A stretch of DNA of 64,000 nt from Gaiellasilicea sp963705515. GTDB lineage: Bacteria > Actinomycetota > Thermoleophilia > Gaiellales > Gaiellaceae. The stretch spans positions 434,001-498,000 of the forward strand of contig CAVPJV010000008.1 of NCBI GenBank assembly GCA_963705515.1, in the 5' to 3' direction. The notes under the pieces were generated by a model that was not told where the DNA came from, searched no databases, and worked only from the letters and a program-made list of their open reading frames with translations. Below, one piece after another: positions 1 through 8,920 of this stretch (positions are counted from its first letter, which is position 1; each line of letters begins with the position of its first letter). Made by a program: the position numbers and the translations under genes.

Positions 1-519
1 CTTGAACCAGGATTATTGCCTGCGAGCGAAGAGTGGCCTGAGCATCTGCAGTTCTACGCGCGACTGGATAAGGTGGCATGTGCGAGCGGCGTCGTGGTCG
101 ACTCGGCCGGACTAATAGACGAGGCGGGGTTGGTAATCGGCATAGATGGCGCCGTAGGTGCGGCGTTTATTGGTAGGAATGCTGACTCCGATGGTTATGC
201 AGGATCCCTGTCGTGCACTCGTGCAGTGGCGGCAGTGTCGGGCCGCAATGTCATGATTAGCAGGGCGTTGCTCCTCTCTCTCGGCGGCATGAATCGTCAC
301 TACAGCGAAACGAAACTCGCCTGGGTCGACCTTTCCTTCCGCGCGGCCCAACGCGGTTTGCACTGCGTCGTCTCTCCACAAGCGCGATTCGTTCGCGAGG
401 CGACCAACCGGCAAGTGGCGGCGACCACCTCTCTTGATCTGTTGCTCTTGCGTGATCGTTGGGGGCGTCGCCTGGATGCCGGTGATCCTTACCACATCGG
501 CAGGTTGTTTGATCAGTGA
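1..519 (+). CDS. GT2 family glycosyltransferase, C-terminal part (5' end outside window)
   Basis: The frame is open from base 1, so the N-terminal nucleotide-sugar domain lies upstream of the window. What remains (about 172 codons) matches the C-terminal half of GT2 glycosyltransferases: a SGRNVMIS segment near residue 80, then GGMNRHY, then a VDLSFRAAQRG stretch, equivalent to the usual 'GGFDE..EDVDL..R....G' acceptor-side pattern. The acidic ED pair is replaced by WVD. It overlaps the next gene by 4 bp (GTGA), so the two are probably co-transcribed. Sugar donor and acceptor cannot be inferred. The first in-frame start-like codon at base 16 is not a credible start. Confidence 0.75.
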   Translation, partial: LEPGLLPASEEWPEHLQFYARLDKVACASGVVVDSAGLIDEAGLVIGIDGAVGAAFIGRNADSDGYAGSLSCTRAVAAVSGRNVMISRALLLSLGGMNRHYSETKLAWVDLSFRAAQRGLHCVVSPQARFVREATNRQVAATTSLDLLLLRDRWGRRLDAGDPYHIGRLFDQ

Positions 520-3500
520 CGTCGCGTACGAACCCGAACGTCTTGTTGGTCAGCCACTGCGACTTCTTCGGCAACAGCGCGTACCACGCACTCGCACTCG
601 CGCGGATGTTCAGAGCGCAGGGAATCAATCCCGCCATCGCGATACCCGACAACCTTGCTTCGTTCGAAGTCGTCGGTCAGCAGTCCTTCGTAATCACGAC
701 CTACGCACACGCTCTTCGCGGCGAGCAACTATTCGGAGATCGCGCCAAGCCCGACATCATTCATGCATTCACGCCGCGCGAGCATGTGCGCAAGTTCACC
801 GAGGCACTTAGTGCGCAGTGCGACTGTCCTTACGTCGTGCACTTCGAAGACAATGAGCGCATTATTGTAGAGGACGAGATCGGCAAGGAAGCGCTTGCTG
901 CGCTGGACGACCTGCCGCCTGCACTCACGGAACCCTTGATTGCCGGTTGGCGGTCACATCCACAGCGGGCCAATAGCTTCGTGGAGCGGGCCAGCGGCCT
1001 TACAGCAGTGATCGACCGACTGCTCGACGGCGTACCACCTGGCATCCCCCGAACTGTATTTTGGCCGGGATTCGATGAAGGTGCCCGAGATAATCGGGGC
1101 GCGGGCAGTCTACGGACAGATCTCGGTATCGCCGCCGACGAGATCGTCCTCGTGTATACGGGCAACCTTCACGCCTCGAACGTTTCCGAGATGCGGAGCC
1201 TTTACCTTGCAGTTGCCCTATTACGAAGAGGAGGATACCCCGCGCGGCTCGTAAGAACGGGTCATAACCATACGCCCGCGGAATGGCTCCAGGAGCTCGA
1301 ACTTGGTGATGCAGTGCTTGATCTAGGCTTCCTAACTCGATCTAAGCTGTGGCAGGTACTGCAACTGGCAGACATCCTCGTGCAGCCGGGAGCGGCAGAT
1401 GACTTTAACGAGTACCGCTTTCCGTCTAAACTGCCCGACTTCTTGGTTTCAGGGAAACCAGTCGTCCTACCCAGATCGAACATCGGCCGGCAACTCATCC
1501 ACGCGGAGAACGCGTTGCTCCTTGACCGAGGCGACGCCGAAGAGATCTTCGACATGGTCGCGACCTTGGCCGACGACGCGAGTCTCCGTCAGCGGATTGG
1601 CGAGGCGGGGAAGGCGTTCGCCGAGACGTATTTGCGGTGGGATCATGCTGCTGCGAAGGTGAGCTCGCTTTACTGCGAGGTGCTCGATCGAGGCGGGGAC
1701 GGCGCAGGATGGGTCGCTGTTCCCGCGGCTGTCGAACCTGACGTCAAGTTGATCGCGTTCTATCTTCCTCAGTTCCATCCGATCGAAGAGAATGACGAGT
1801 GGTGGGGTGAGGGGTTCACCGAGTGGACGAATGTCCGTGCGGGCCGTCCAGCATTTCGCGGGCACTACCAACCGCAGGTTCCTTACGACGGCGGGTATTA
1901 CGATCTCCGCGACCCACTCGTGCTGGATCAGCAAGCGGCCCTCGCTAAGGCATACGGCATTTACGGTTTCTGTTACTACTACTACTGGTTTGATGGTCGC
2001 CGCGTACTAGACCTACCGCTGAACCAGATGATCAAACGCGGCGAGCCGAACATGCCGTTCTGCTATTGCTGGGCAAATGAGAACTGGACTCGTCGTTGGG
2101 ACGGCCTCGACGAGGAGATCCTTCTTCAGCAGACGTACTCCGGTGACTGGGCGGAGCGTTTCATGGAAGATCTCCTGCCTGTTCTTTCGGATAGTCGCTA
2201 CATTCACGTTCGCGACCGCCCGCTGCTGCTCGTCTACCGAGCAAATCTCATTCCTAATGTGCGAGCCGCGACGGAAACGTGGCGGTCGGTAGCACGAGGT
2301 GTTCTCGGAAAGGACATTCACCTCGCAGCAGTTCAGAGTTTTGGGATCGACGACCCCCGTCCGTTTGGGTTTGATAGCGCGGTCGAGTTTCCGCCGCACA
2401 CGGAGCGTTTTCTGCTCGAACACGCCGCGGTGGAGGGAGTCGTGCCAGACTTTGCAGGGTATCTCGAGGACTACGTTGAGGTCGCGATGCATCAGGTTGC
2501 CCGGGACATCCCCGAGTACGAGTGGTTTCGGGGTGTGATGCCGTCCTGGGACAATACCGCCAGACGCCGTAGCCGAGCTCACATTCTGGTTGGCTCAAAT
2601 CCGGAGCAGTATGAAGAATGGCTTCGAAAGATCGTGTTCCAAACCGCGCTGAGACGCAAGATCGATGAACCGTTTATCTTTCTTAATGCATGGAATGAGT
2701 GGGCGGAAGGGACCCACCTTGAGCCCGACACGCTCCACGGCTATGGCTGGTTGAGTGCTACTCAGCGGGCGCTCCACGACGGCGTCTCCAAGTATCACGA
2801 ACTTGTGCGCCAAGCCGTCGCACGCACGGTTGCCGACCGAGCTGCCGGCGAAGCCACCTCTATCGCGCGCGACACCCCATCTCCACCAGCGGATGGAGAA
2901 GGCTCACCCGCGCTAGACGCGCCGGCCCGGAACGAGCGCCGGACCGTTGCGAGCGGTTGGTTCAGCGAGCGCGACCTCGAGCGGGTTGTTGAGCGTTACG
3001 CCACCTATTCGACTGAGCCACTCAGCTATGCGACCGTGGGGGACTTCGTAGACAGTTACGAGCATCTAAGACCGCTATCAACCGCCCAGGGAGACCTGAA
3101 GGACGTTCAACGTCCATGGGCCGTTAAGGCCGTCCTCTCGAATGTCCCGCGCGGCGGTCGAATTCTGGAGATCGGGGCGGGCCAACCGTTCGTAGCAGAC
3201 CTTCTGGCTCGGTGCGGTTACGACGTCTGGGTAGTCGATCCTTACGACGGCTCAGGAAACGGGCCAGTTGACTTCGACAGGTTTCGAGACGAAAGTCCAA
3301 CCGTCACGTTCGTGCGGGACGAGTTCAGCGACAGGCTTGACGCGATCGCGCCGTCTGACTTCGACTGCGTCTACTCCATCTCAGTTCTCGAACACATCGA
3401 CGAGAACGGCCTGGACGCAGTCATTGCTGGGATGCTGAGGGCGATGAAGCCATCAGGGATCTCCATCCACGCGGTCGATCACGTGCTCAGTGGGAAAGGA

Positions 3501-3794
3501 AGCGATGACCACCTTGCGCGGCTCAAGTACTTGACGGTGCGACATGGGGATCAACCCGACCGTCTCGAATCAGTTCTATCGAAAGCGATGGATGACCCCG
3601 ATACCTACTTCTTGTCAGCCGAGAGCCACAATCGGTGGCGCGGCGACATGCCTTACCACGACTTCCCGATGCGGAAGTGCATCAGCGTGCATCTGGTCGC
3701 ACCAACGAAAAAGCTGGGCGGGGCTCGCAATGGGACGCTTCGCTCCCTGGTCGGCGTACCGCATCCGGAACAGGCCGCGACCGCGCACGACTGA
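516..3794 (+). CDS. Trimodular GT4 glycosyltransferase - WbsX-like domain - SAM methyltransferase
   Basis: 1092 aa with three modules. Residues 1-395 form a GT4-type glycosyltransferase: TGNLHASN opens the second Rossmann half near 212 and SGKPVVLPRSNIG lies near 308. Residues 410-770 are a WbsX-like (GH99-related) domain, with FYLPQFHPIEEND at its start, WANENWTRRWDG in the middle and NAWNEWAEGTHLEPD near 722. Residues 800-1075 are a class I methyltransferase with motif I LEIGAGQPF near 880 and SVLEHI near 955. A Ser/Pro-rich linker joins modules 2 and 3. The GTG start overlaps the preceding stop by 4 bp. The likely role is multi-step assembly and methyl capping of a surface polysaccharide; WbsX proteins occur in O-antigen loci but their reaction is poorly defined. 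Codon use looks less GC-rich than in the rest of the window. Confidence 0.85.
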   Translation: MTSRTNPNVLLVSHCDFFGNSAYHALALARMFRAQGINPAIAIPDNLASFEVVGQQSFVITTYAHALRGEQLFGDRAKPDIIHAFTPREHVRKFTEALSAQCDCPYVVHFEDNERIIVEDEIGKEALAALDDLPPALTEPLIAGWRSHPQRANSFVERASGLTAVIDRLLDGVPPGIPRTVFWPGFDEGARDNRGAGSLRTDLGIAADEIVLVYTGNLHASNVSEMRSLYLAVALLRRGGYPARLVRTGHNHTPAEWLQELELGDAVLDLGFLTRSKLWQVLQLADILVQPGAADDFNEYRFPSKLPDFLVSGKPVVLPRSNIGRQLIHAENALLLDRGDAEEIFDMVATLADDASLRQRIGEAGKAFAETYLRWDHAAAKVSSLYCEVLDRGGDGAGWVAVPAAVEPDVKLIAFYLPQFHPIEENDEWWGEGFTEWTNVRAGRPAFRGHYQPQVPYDGGYYDLRDPLVLDQQAALAKAYGIYGFCYYYYWFDGRRVLDLPLNQMIKRGEPNMPFCYCWANENWTRRWDGLDEEILLQQTYSGDWAERFMEDLLPVLSDSRYIHVRDRPLLLVYRANLIPNVRAATETWRSVARGVLGKDIHLAAVQSFGIDDPRPFGFDSAVEFPPHTERFLLEHAAVEGVVPDFAGYLEDYVEVAMHQVARDIPEYEWFRGVMPSWDNTARRRSRAHILVGSNPEQYEEWLRKIVFQTALRRKIDEPFIFLNAWNEWAEGTHLEPDTLHGYGWLSATQRALHDGVSKYHELVRQAVARTVADRAAGEATSIARDTPSPPADGEGSPALDAPARNERRTVASGWFSERDLERVVERYATYSTEPLSYATVGDFVDSYEHLRPLSTAQGDLKDVQRPWAVKAVLSNVPRGGRILEIGAGQPFVADLLARCGYDVWVVDPYDGSGNGPVDFDRFRDESPTVTFVRDEFSDRLDAIAPSDFDCVYSISVLEHIDENGLDAVIAGMLRAMKPSGISIHAVDHVLSGKGSDDHLARLKYLTVRHGDQPDRLESVLSKAMDDPDTYFLSAESHNRWRGDMPYHDFPMRKCISVHLVAPTKKLGGARNGTLRSLVGVPHPEQAATAHD

Positions 3795-3893
3795 TCTCGT
3801 CAAAGGATCCGTTTACACGCAAAGGTTTGTCAGAAGCCATGATCTCTGCCGGCGCCGGAACCTGTCCGGAGCGCGCCAGTAACGTTCTTTTCC

Positions 3894-4665
3894 TCAGGAG
3901 AACGCGCCCTCACGTATGCCTGTCGGCTCGACGTACGACGCGTGGTAGTTGGCCAAGACTGTGTCGAGCTCTCCCTGCTCGCGTACACGCCCTTGATCGA
4001 GCCAGACGGCGGTGTCGCACTGGCTGCGGAGGAGATCGTCGCCGTGGCTGGCCAGGACGACGATGCCGGCGGACGACATGAACTCGCGGAGCCGCTCGTC
4101 GGCGCGATGTGCGAACTCTGCGTCTGCGGTCCCGAGTCCCTCGTCGAGGAGCAGGATGTCCGGTCGGAGCGACGTCAGGATCGAGAAGCGAAGGCGGGCT
4201 TGCATCCCGGTCGAGTACGAGTAGACCGGGTGGTCGATCCGGGCGGCGAGCCCGCTGAACTCGGTCACGTCGTCGATCCGTTTCCGCATGGCCGCGGGCG
4301 TCTCGCCGAGCTGAACGCCGGTGCTCACGATGTTGTCGCGACCTGTCGCCTCCTGGTCGAGACCCTCCGCCGCGCCCCCGAGCAGCGCGAGCACGCGACC
4401 GTGCACCTCGACGCTGCCGCTCGTCGGCGGTAGCACGCCGGCCATGATCGCGAGCAGCGTCGACTTGCCTGCTCCGTTGGCGCCCACGAGTCCGAGCCGC
4501 GAGCCGTCCGGTACTTCGAGGTCGATGCCGCTGAGGGCGTCGATCGATTACCGGAGGGGCGGCCTTCCGTCGAATGGTCTCGACCACGCGACGCTTCAGG
4601 CTGTAGTCGAGGACCGACAGCAGCTCGTACTGGGCGCGAACGTTGCCGAGGCTGATCTGAGCCAT
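3894..4665 (-). CDS. ABC polysaccharide exporter ATPase, Wzt-like (frameshifted)
   Basis: Nucleotide-binding subunit of an ABC exporter for lipid-linked polysaccharide. Walker A is GANGAGKST (about residue 60), the signature is YSTGMQARLRF and Walker B is DILLLDEGLGTAD. The start ATG shares one base with the permease stop, and the first ~40 residues (MAQISLGNVRAQYELL...) are in a different frame from the Walker A part. One extra base near 4541-4550, in a CGATCGAT stretch, breaks the frame; removing it gives a continuous ~256 aa protein. It lacks the C-terminal carbohydrate-binding domain found in the second ATPase of this window (60628). Either a sequencing indel or a recent loss-of-function mutation; the domain is otherwise intact. 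Confidence 0.8.
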
Positions 4666-5519
4666 CACGCCACCCAGTACGGAAGCCGAGAACGGGCGCG
4701 CGTGAACACGGCGAGCCCGACGGCAACGTTGATCACCGTCACGATCGCGGAGCCGACGTAGTACGACCACAGCAACGGCTCGCCAAGCAACGGCGCGCGG
4801 AACGCCATGATCAGGTACGTGAAGGGGTTCCAGACCAGCAGGACGTTCCTGATCCCCGAGCTCAAGCTGTCGAGGTCGTAGAAGACCGGGCAGAAGAAGA
4901 TGGCCACCCCGAGGATCGAGTTGACGAACGGCTGGAGGTCGCGGAACCGTGCGACGGCGATTCCGAGCCACAGGCCAAGGAACAACCCGTTCGCCGCGAT
5001 GACCACCACGATCAGCAGCGCGATCGGGATCTTCGGGCTGAGCGGCACGAGTCCGATCACCAGGAACACGAGGTAGATCACCATGTTGTGCGCGAAGTTG
5101 ATGAACTCGACGCCGACGTCGCGCAACACGAGGTTGCTCAGCGGCTGACGCGTGCTCTTCAGGGTGCTCGAGCCGGCGATGAAGACAACGGCGGCGGTGC
5201 TCGTCAGGCCGCTGAGCAGGCTGAAGACGATGTATCCGAGTCCGACATACGGGACGAAGGTTCGGAGGTCGGTGTTCAGGAGCTGCCCGAAAACGATGCT
5301 GATGCCGACGATGAGGATCACCATCTGCAACGTCAGCCACCAGGGGCCGAGCACGGTCCGCCGGTAGCGATTCTTCACGTTCTCGACGGCGAGATAGCTC
5401 CAGCTCCGCCGGCGTCGGAGACCCTCTCGGATGTCGCTGACGGCCGCCTGGAACTGCACGCGTGCGTCCGCGTCGAGCGGCGCGTAGCCCGTCCAGCTGG
5501 TGGGCGATATCGCGGTCAT
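4665..5519 (-). CDS. ABC polysaccharide exporter permease, Wzm-like
   Basis: 284 aa ABC-2 type membrane subunit. After a ~35 residue cytoplasmic start, the LAVENVKNRYRRTVLGPWW motif is typical of O-antigen and teichoic-acid exporter permeases; about six hydrophobic segments follow, with FCPVFYDLDSL and NPFTYLIMAFR near the end, as in Wzm/TagG. The start chosen is the ATG at 5519, which shares one base with the upstream TGA; a much longer open frame exists upstream but is GC-driven and overlaps another gene. The next gene, the ATPase, also begins with a TGATG overlap, so the pair is translationally coupled. It would export a finished lipid-linked glycan. Confidence 0.88.
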   Translation of the reverse strand: MTAISPTSWTGYAPLDADARVQFQAAVSDIREGLRRRRSWSYLAVENVKNRYRRTVLGPWWLTLQMVILIVGISIVFGQLLNTDLRTFVPYVGLGYIVFSLLSGLTSTAAVVFIAGSSTLKSTRQPLSNLVLRDVGVEFINFAHNMVIYLVFLVIGLVPLSPKIPIALLIVVVIAANGLFLGLWLGIAVARFRDLQPFVNSILGVAIFFCPVFYDLDSLSSGIRNVLLVWNPFTYLIMAFRAPLLGEPLLWSYYVGSAIVTVINVAVGLAVFTRARSRLPYWVA

Positions 5520-6112
5520 CAGTGCGACCGCACCGTCGAAGCCGGGCCACGGAACGCGAGGCGCGCCCGGGCGCGCCTCGTCAGGAGCTCGCGTGCCGAT
5601 TCGTCCGCCTTGCCGGCTGCCGTCCACGCGGCGGCGACCTCGGCAGCGCCCAGCGACTGCTCGCTTGAAAAGGCTGCTGTCGTCGTCGTCGCCGCGAGCG
5701 CCTGCAGCGGCGTGTAGACGTCTGCCGGGACGTCGTCCATCACCCGCCCGGCGACGACTACGTCGGGTGAGACGTCTGCGGCCAGCGGCAGCCGGCACGC
5801 TTCCAGCCGCATTCGCGTCCATGCCCAAGCACCAGTGACCTGGTCGGGAGGCGCACCGGCCGCCAGCCGACGCCGCACCCGCCGCCATGCGAATCGCGTG
5901 GAGAGCAGGCGCGCCGCGAGCAACGCGGCGAGGACGAGCACGACGAGCACGATCGCAGCGACCACGTAGAGCCAGATCGACCGGGACGTGTGCTTGCGAA
6001 CCGGGGCGGGATCGGGCCGAACTGCGTCCTTCGCGGCTGGTCTCGAGGTGGGGCGAGGTGTATGAGGCTTCGTGCTGGAGCTAGACGGGTTCGCGGCTGT
6101 CTTGGGCGGCTG
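5519..6112 (-). CDS. TgpA/DUF4129-like C-terminal half (linker, TM helix, DUF4129-like domain)
   Basis: The frame opens with a Pro/Ser/Thr-rich linker (KTAANPSSSTKPHTPRPTS), then one transmembrane helix (SIWLYVVAAIVLVVLVLAA), then ~110 residues resembling the cytoplasmic DUF4129 region that ends TgpA-type transglutaminases. The linker begins in another frame directly over the end of the upstream membrane gene (6081-6767). Removing one base from the GGG run at 6104-6106 joins the two into a single 415 aa protein, and the combined span has exactly one surplus base. I read it as the second half of one frameshifted gene. A stand-alone start (GTG at 5965) is possible but would begin inside the TM helix. 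Confidence 0.55.
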   Translation of the reverse strand, partial: QPPKTAANPSSSSTKPHTPRPTSRPAAKDAVRPDPAPVRKHTSRSIWLYVVAAIVLVVLVLAALLAARLLSTRFAWRRVRRRLAAGAPPDQVTGAWAWTRMRLEACRLPLAADVSPDVVVAGRVMDDVPADVYTPLQALAATTTTAAFSSEQSLGAAEVAAAWTAAGKADESARELLTRRARARLAFRGPASTVRSH

Positions 6113-6767
6113 TCACACCGAGTGCATTCGAAGCCGTGGCGAGCGGGTCGGTCCAGGCGGGCTTGATTCCGGGGTACTCCACACCTTGTGCGATCAGCGC
6201 CGGGTCTCTCGGATCCTTCTGCGCCTGCAGCAGTACGGCTCCGGTTGCGGCCGCGCCGGCGAGCAGCGACAAGAGAACGAGCGCGATGCCTCGCCGCGGC
6301 GGTGCAGTCCAGTTGCGGTGCGACCGTTCGATCCAGCCGAGCGTGAGCGCCGCGCACACCGCGGCCGCGACGACCACGATCCGAACTTCGCCGGCTGCAC
6401 CGAGAACGAGCGCCCCGACCACCACGCCGGCGACTCCGGCGAGAAAGAGCGCGGGCCGGCGCGAGTGTGCGAGGACCACGGCGATCACCGTGCACCCCGC
6501 TGCGACGGCTGTCGAGCGGGCGGCCGGCCCATTGGCCGTGCCGGTCCAGATGTTCGCGAGCTCCGCCCAGCCCAGCACAAGGGCTCCGACGACGCCAATC
6601 GCCATCCCCGACATGCGGCGCGCCGCAAGTAGCGTCGCGAGCAACGCCGCACCCGCGACACCCGGAAGCACGAACAAGCCCATCGCCCACGTCGTGACCG
6701 CGCCGGCATAGGTCACGGCTGCGACGAGGCACGTGACGGTCACCGCGAGCTGCTGTCCGCGAGTCAC
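6081..6767 (-). CDS. TgpA-like N-terminal membrane half; transglutaminase core absent
   Basis: 228 aa membrane protein with six to seven hydrophobic segments, in the place usually held by the TgpA (DUF3488/transglutaminase) gene of the MoxR-DUF58-TgpA operon. The GTG start overlaps the DUF58 stop by 4 bp. It resembles the TgpA N-terminal membrane domain but ends soon after the last helix, and no transglutaminase core with Cys-His-Asp residues follows; the next open segment in another frame is a Pro-rich linker, TM helix and DUF4129-like tail. The joined product would be ~415 aa against the usual ~700 or more. Function is unknown; an inactive or scaffold version is plausible. Confidence 0.6.
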   Translation of the reverse strand: MTRGQQLAVTVTCLVAAVTYAGAVTTWAMGLFVLPGVAGAALLATLLAARRMSGMAIGVVGALVLGWAELANIWTGTANGPAARSTAVAAGCTVIAVVLAHSRRPALFLAGVAGVVVGALVLGAAGEVRIVVVAAAVCAALTLGWIERSHRNWTAPPRRGIALVLLSLLAGAAATGAVLLQAQKDPRDPALIAQGVEYPGIKPAWTDPLATASNALGVTAAQDSREPV

Positions 6768-7907
6768 TGCGCTGCCACCAGATCCTCGGCGCCGACGACG
6801 TCGAGCACGCGTAGACCTTGCAGCGGTTCTTGCCGCCCAGACGCGACACGGACGATCGTCAGCGAGGACGTGATCGGCGCGACCGTGCGCATCGCCCCCA
6901 CGACGCGCGGTCCGGGCGTGCCCGTGATCAGCATCAGCAGGCGGCAATGCGTCCGCCGGACGAGCGGTGCAATCTCCTCCGGCGCCGTGTCGACCGGTGG
7001 CACTGCGCTCGCCGCCGCGAACGCATCGAGGAACACGTCCGTCGCGCCGGCGGCAGCCGTGGTCACCGAAGCGCCGCGCGACGTCGTGACCACGTGCAGC
7101 TGCGCGGCTCGGTCTGCCTGAGCGACCGCGAAGGAGGCAGCCACTTCGACTGCTGCCTCGAACCGCTCGGCAACCCAGCTGCTGCCGAACTGGTCGTCGG
7201 AGGAATATGCCGACGCGTCCGTGTCGAGCACGATCACGGTGTGGTTCGGAGCCCCCGACACCTGCTGCTTGACGACGAGCTTCCCGGCTCTCGCGGACGA
7301 GCGCCAATGCACGGTCCGCGGCTCGTCGCCGAGCACATAGTCGCGCAGCGCGAAGAAGTGCTCGTCGCCGGTGCGGCGGCTCGCGAACTCGGACTCTTCC
7401 TGCTGGAGCGCCGGCAACGCCGACCGCCGAACCCGGACCGTTCGCGGGTGGACGGTGAGCACGCCGCCCTCCGACCGGGCGGTCACGCGCCGCACGATCG
7501 ACCACGGGTCGCCGTGCACGACCGCGTAGGGTCCGATCGGCCGCTCGCCGCGCAGCGAGGTGTCGAGGGGCAGACGAAGCGTGAGGTCATCACCCGCTCC
7601 AGAACCGGTCAGTGGCGACGTCGCGACCGGCGCGGACGGCGATCCCTCGACGATCCGGAGCCAGCGCCGGCGCCGGGGGAGGTGCAGTTTCATCCGCACG
7701 GTTGCCTCCTGCCCGCGCACGACTCGCAGCGCCGCTTGGTCCACGGCCACCCGCACTCGAGGTGCAGGTCCCGCGACCAGCAGGACGAGAACGACGAGAG
7801 TGACCGCGGCGGCGCCCAACGCGGTGAGCTCCGGCCAGCCGGCTGAACCAGCCCCACAACGCCAGACCGGCTCCACCGACGAGAAGGCCTGCGGCGCGGA
7901 GCGTCAC
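6764..7907 (-). CDS. DUF58 domain protein (frameshifted near the N-terminus)
   Basis: Two N-terminal hydrophobic segments precede a DUF58 domain of the von Willebrand A-like type, whose family hallmark is seen as YVLGDEPRTVHWRSSAR, followed by VIVLDTDASAY. DUF58 proteins are encoded beside MoxR AAA+ ATPases and are thought to act with them in membrane or metal-insertion chaperoning. The GTG at 7907 overlaps the MoxR stop by 4 bp, and the first helix (TLRAAGLLVGGAGLALWG) lies in a different frame from the second (ELTALGAAAVTLVVLV). One surplus base, best placed in the CCCC run at 7852-7855, explains this; without it the protein is 380 aa. Confidence 0.8.
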
Positions 7908-8920
7908 CGGTGCCGGTCGGTCGGCGGCGCGGGCACGGACGCGATTGCCTCCGCGACCGCCTCGGCCACGGTCCCACCCGACGCTTCGAACGACGGCGAC
8001 ATCAGGATGCGGTGGGCGAGCACCGGCTCGGCGAGAGTCTGGACGTCGCCGGGCACGACGTAGGGACGTCCGCGAAGCGCCGCGTAGACGCGACTCGTGC
8101 GCAGCAGTCCCAGGGCGCCGCGCGGGCTTGCGCCTAGCCGTAGTTGCGGCATCTGCCGCGTGTGGCTGGCGAGCCGGACCATGTAGTCGAAGACCGCCGG
8201 CGCCACGTGGATGCTTCGGGCGGCGCGGACGAGGCGCTCGATCTCGTCGGGCTCGCTCACCTGCCGCACGTCGTCGACGCCGGCGCCGGAATGCTCGCCG
8301 ACGAGCACCCGCACCTCCGCCTGATGGTCCGGGTACCCCACTCGGGTCTTCACCAGGAAGCGGTCCAGCTGTGCCTCCGGCAGCGGGTACGTGCCGTCCA
8401 TCTCGATCGGGTTCTGCGTCGCCATCACGAGGAACGGCCGCGGCACGCGGTACGGGCGGCCGTCGACCGTGACCTGGCGCTCCTCCATCACCTCGAGCAG
8501 CGCCGACTGCGTGCGCGGCGAGGCACGGTTGATCTCGTCGGCGAGGACGACGTTGGCGAAGACGGGGCCCGGGTGGAACACGAACTCGCTCGCGTCCTGA
8601 TGGAAGACCGAGACGCCGGTGACGTCGCCCGGCAGCAGATCCGGTGTGAACTGGATCCGCTGCCACGGCGTCCCCAGTGCGCCTGCGAGGCTGCGCGCGA
8701 GCGACGTCTTCCCCACGCCCGGGACGTCCTCCAGCAGCAGGTGACCCTCGGCGAGCAGGCAGACGAGGGCGAGGTCGACCACCTCGGCCTTGCCCTGGAT
8801 GAAGCCGTTGACCGCGGCGGCGATCCGCCCGGCGGCCTCCTGGAACTCGGTCGCGCCCTGCTCCGAGAGTGGAGACGCGCCCGCCGCGACTGCCTCGAGA
8901 TTCACCACGGGCTCGCTCAT
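7904..8920 (-). CDS. MoxR-family AAA+ ATPase
   Basis: 338 aa if started at the ATG at 8920 (MSEPVVNLEAV). Walker A is EDVPGVGKTSLARS (about residue 66), Walker B is VVLADEINRASPRTQSALLE (about 122), then sensor-1 MATQNPIEMDGTYPLPEAQ and a C-terminal AAA lid. This is the MoxR/RavA type that pairs with DUF58 proteins; the DUF58 gene follows with a GTGA overlap. As written, the frame is open all the way back to 11134 through the RgpF-WbsX gene. The family start and a TGA one frame away that overlaps the ATG (ATGA) argue that MoxR is a separate protein. Confidence 0.88.
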   Translation of the reverse strand: MSEPVVNLEAVAAGASPLSEQGATEFQEAAGRIAAAVNGFIQGKAEVVDLALVCLLAEGHLLLEDVPGVGKTSLARSLAGALGTPWQRIQFTPDLLPGDVTGVSVFHQDASEFVFHPGPVFANVVLADEINRASPRTQSALLEVMEERQVTVDGRPYRVPRPFLVMATQNPIEMDGTYPLPEAQLDRFLVKTRVGYPDHQAEVRVLVGEHSGAGVDDVRQVSEPDEIERLVRAARSIHVAPAVFDYMVRLASHTRQMPQLRLGASPRGALGLLRTSRVYAALRGRPYVVPGDVQTLAEPVLAHRILMSPSFEASGGTVAEAVAEAIASVPAPPTDRHR

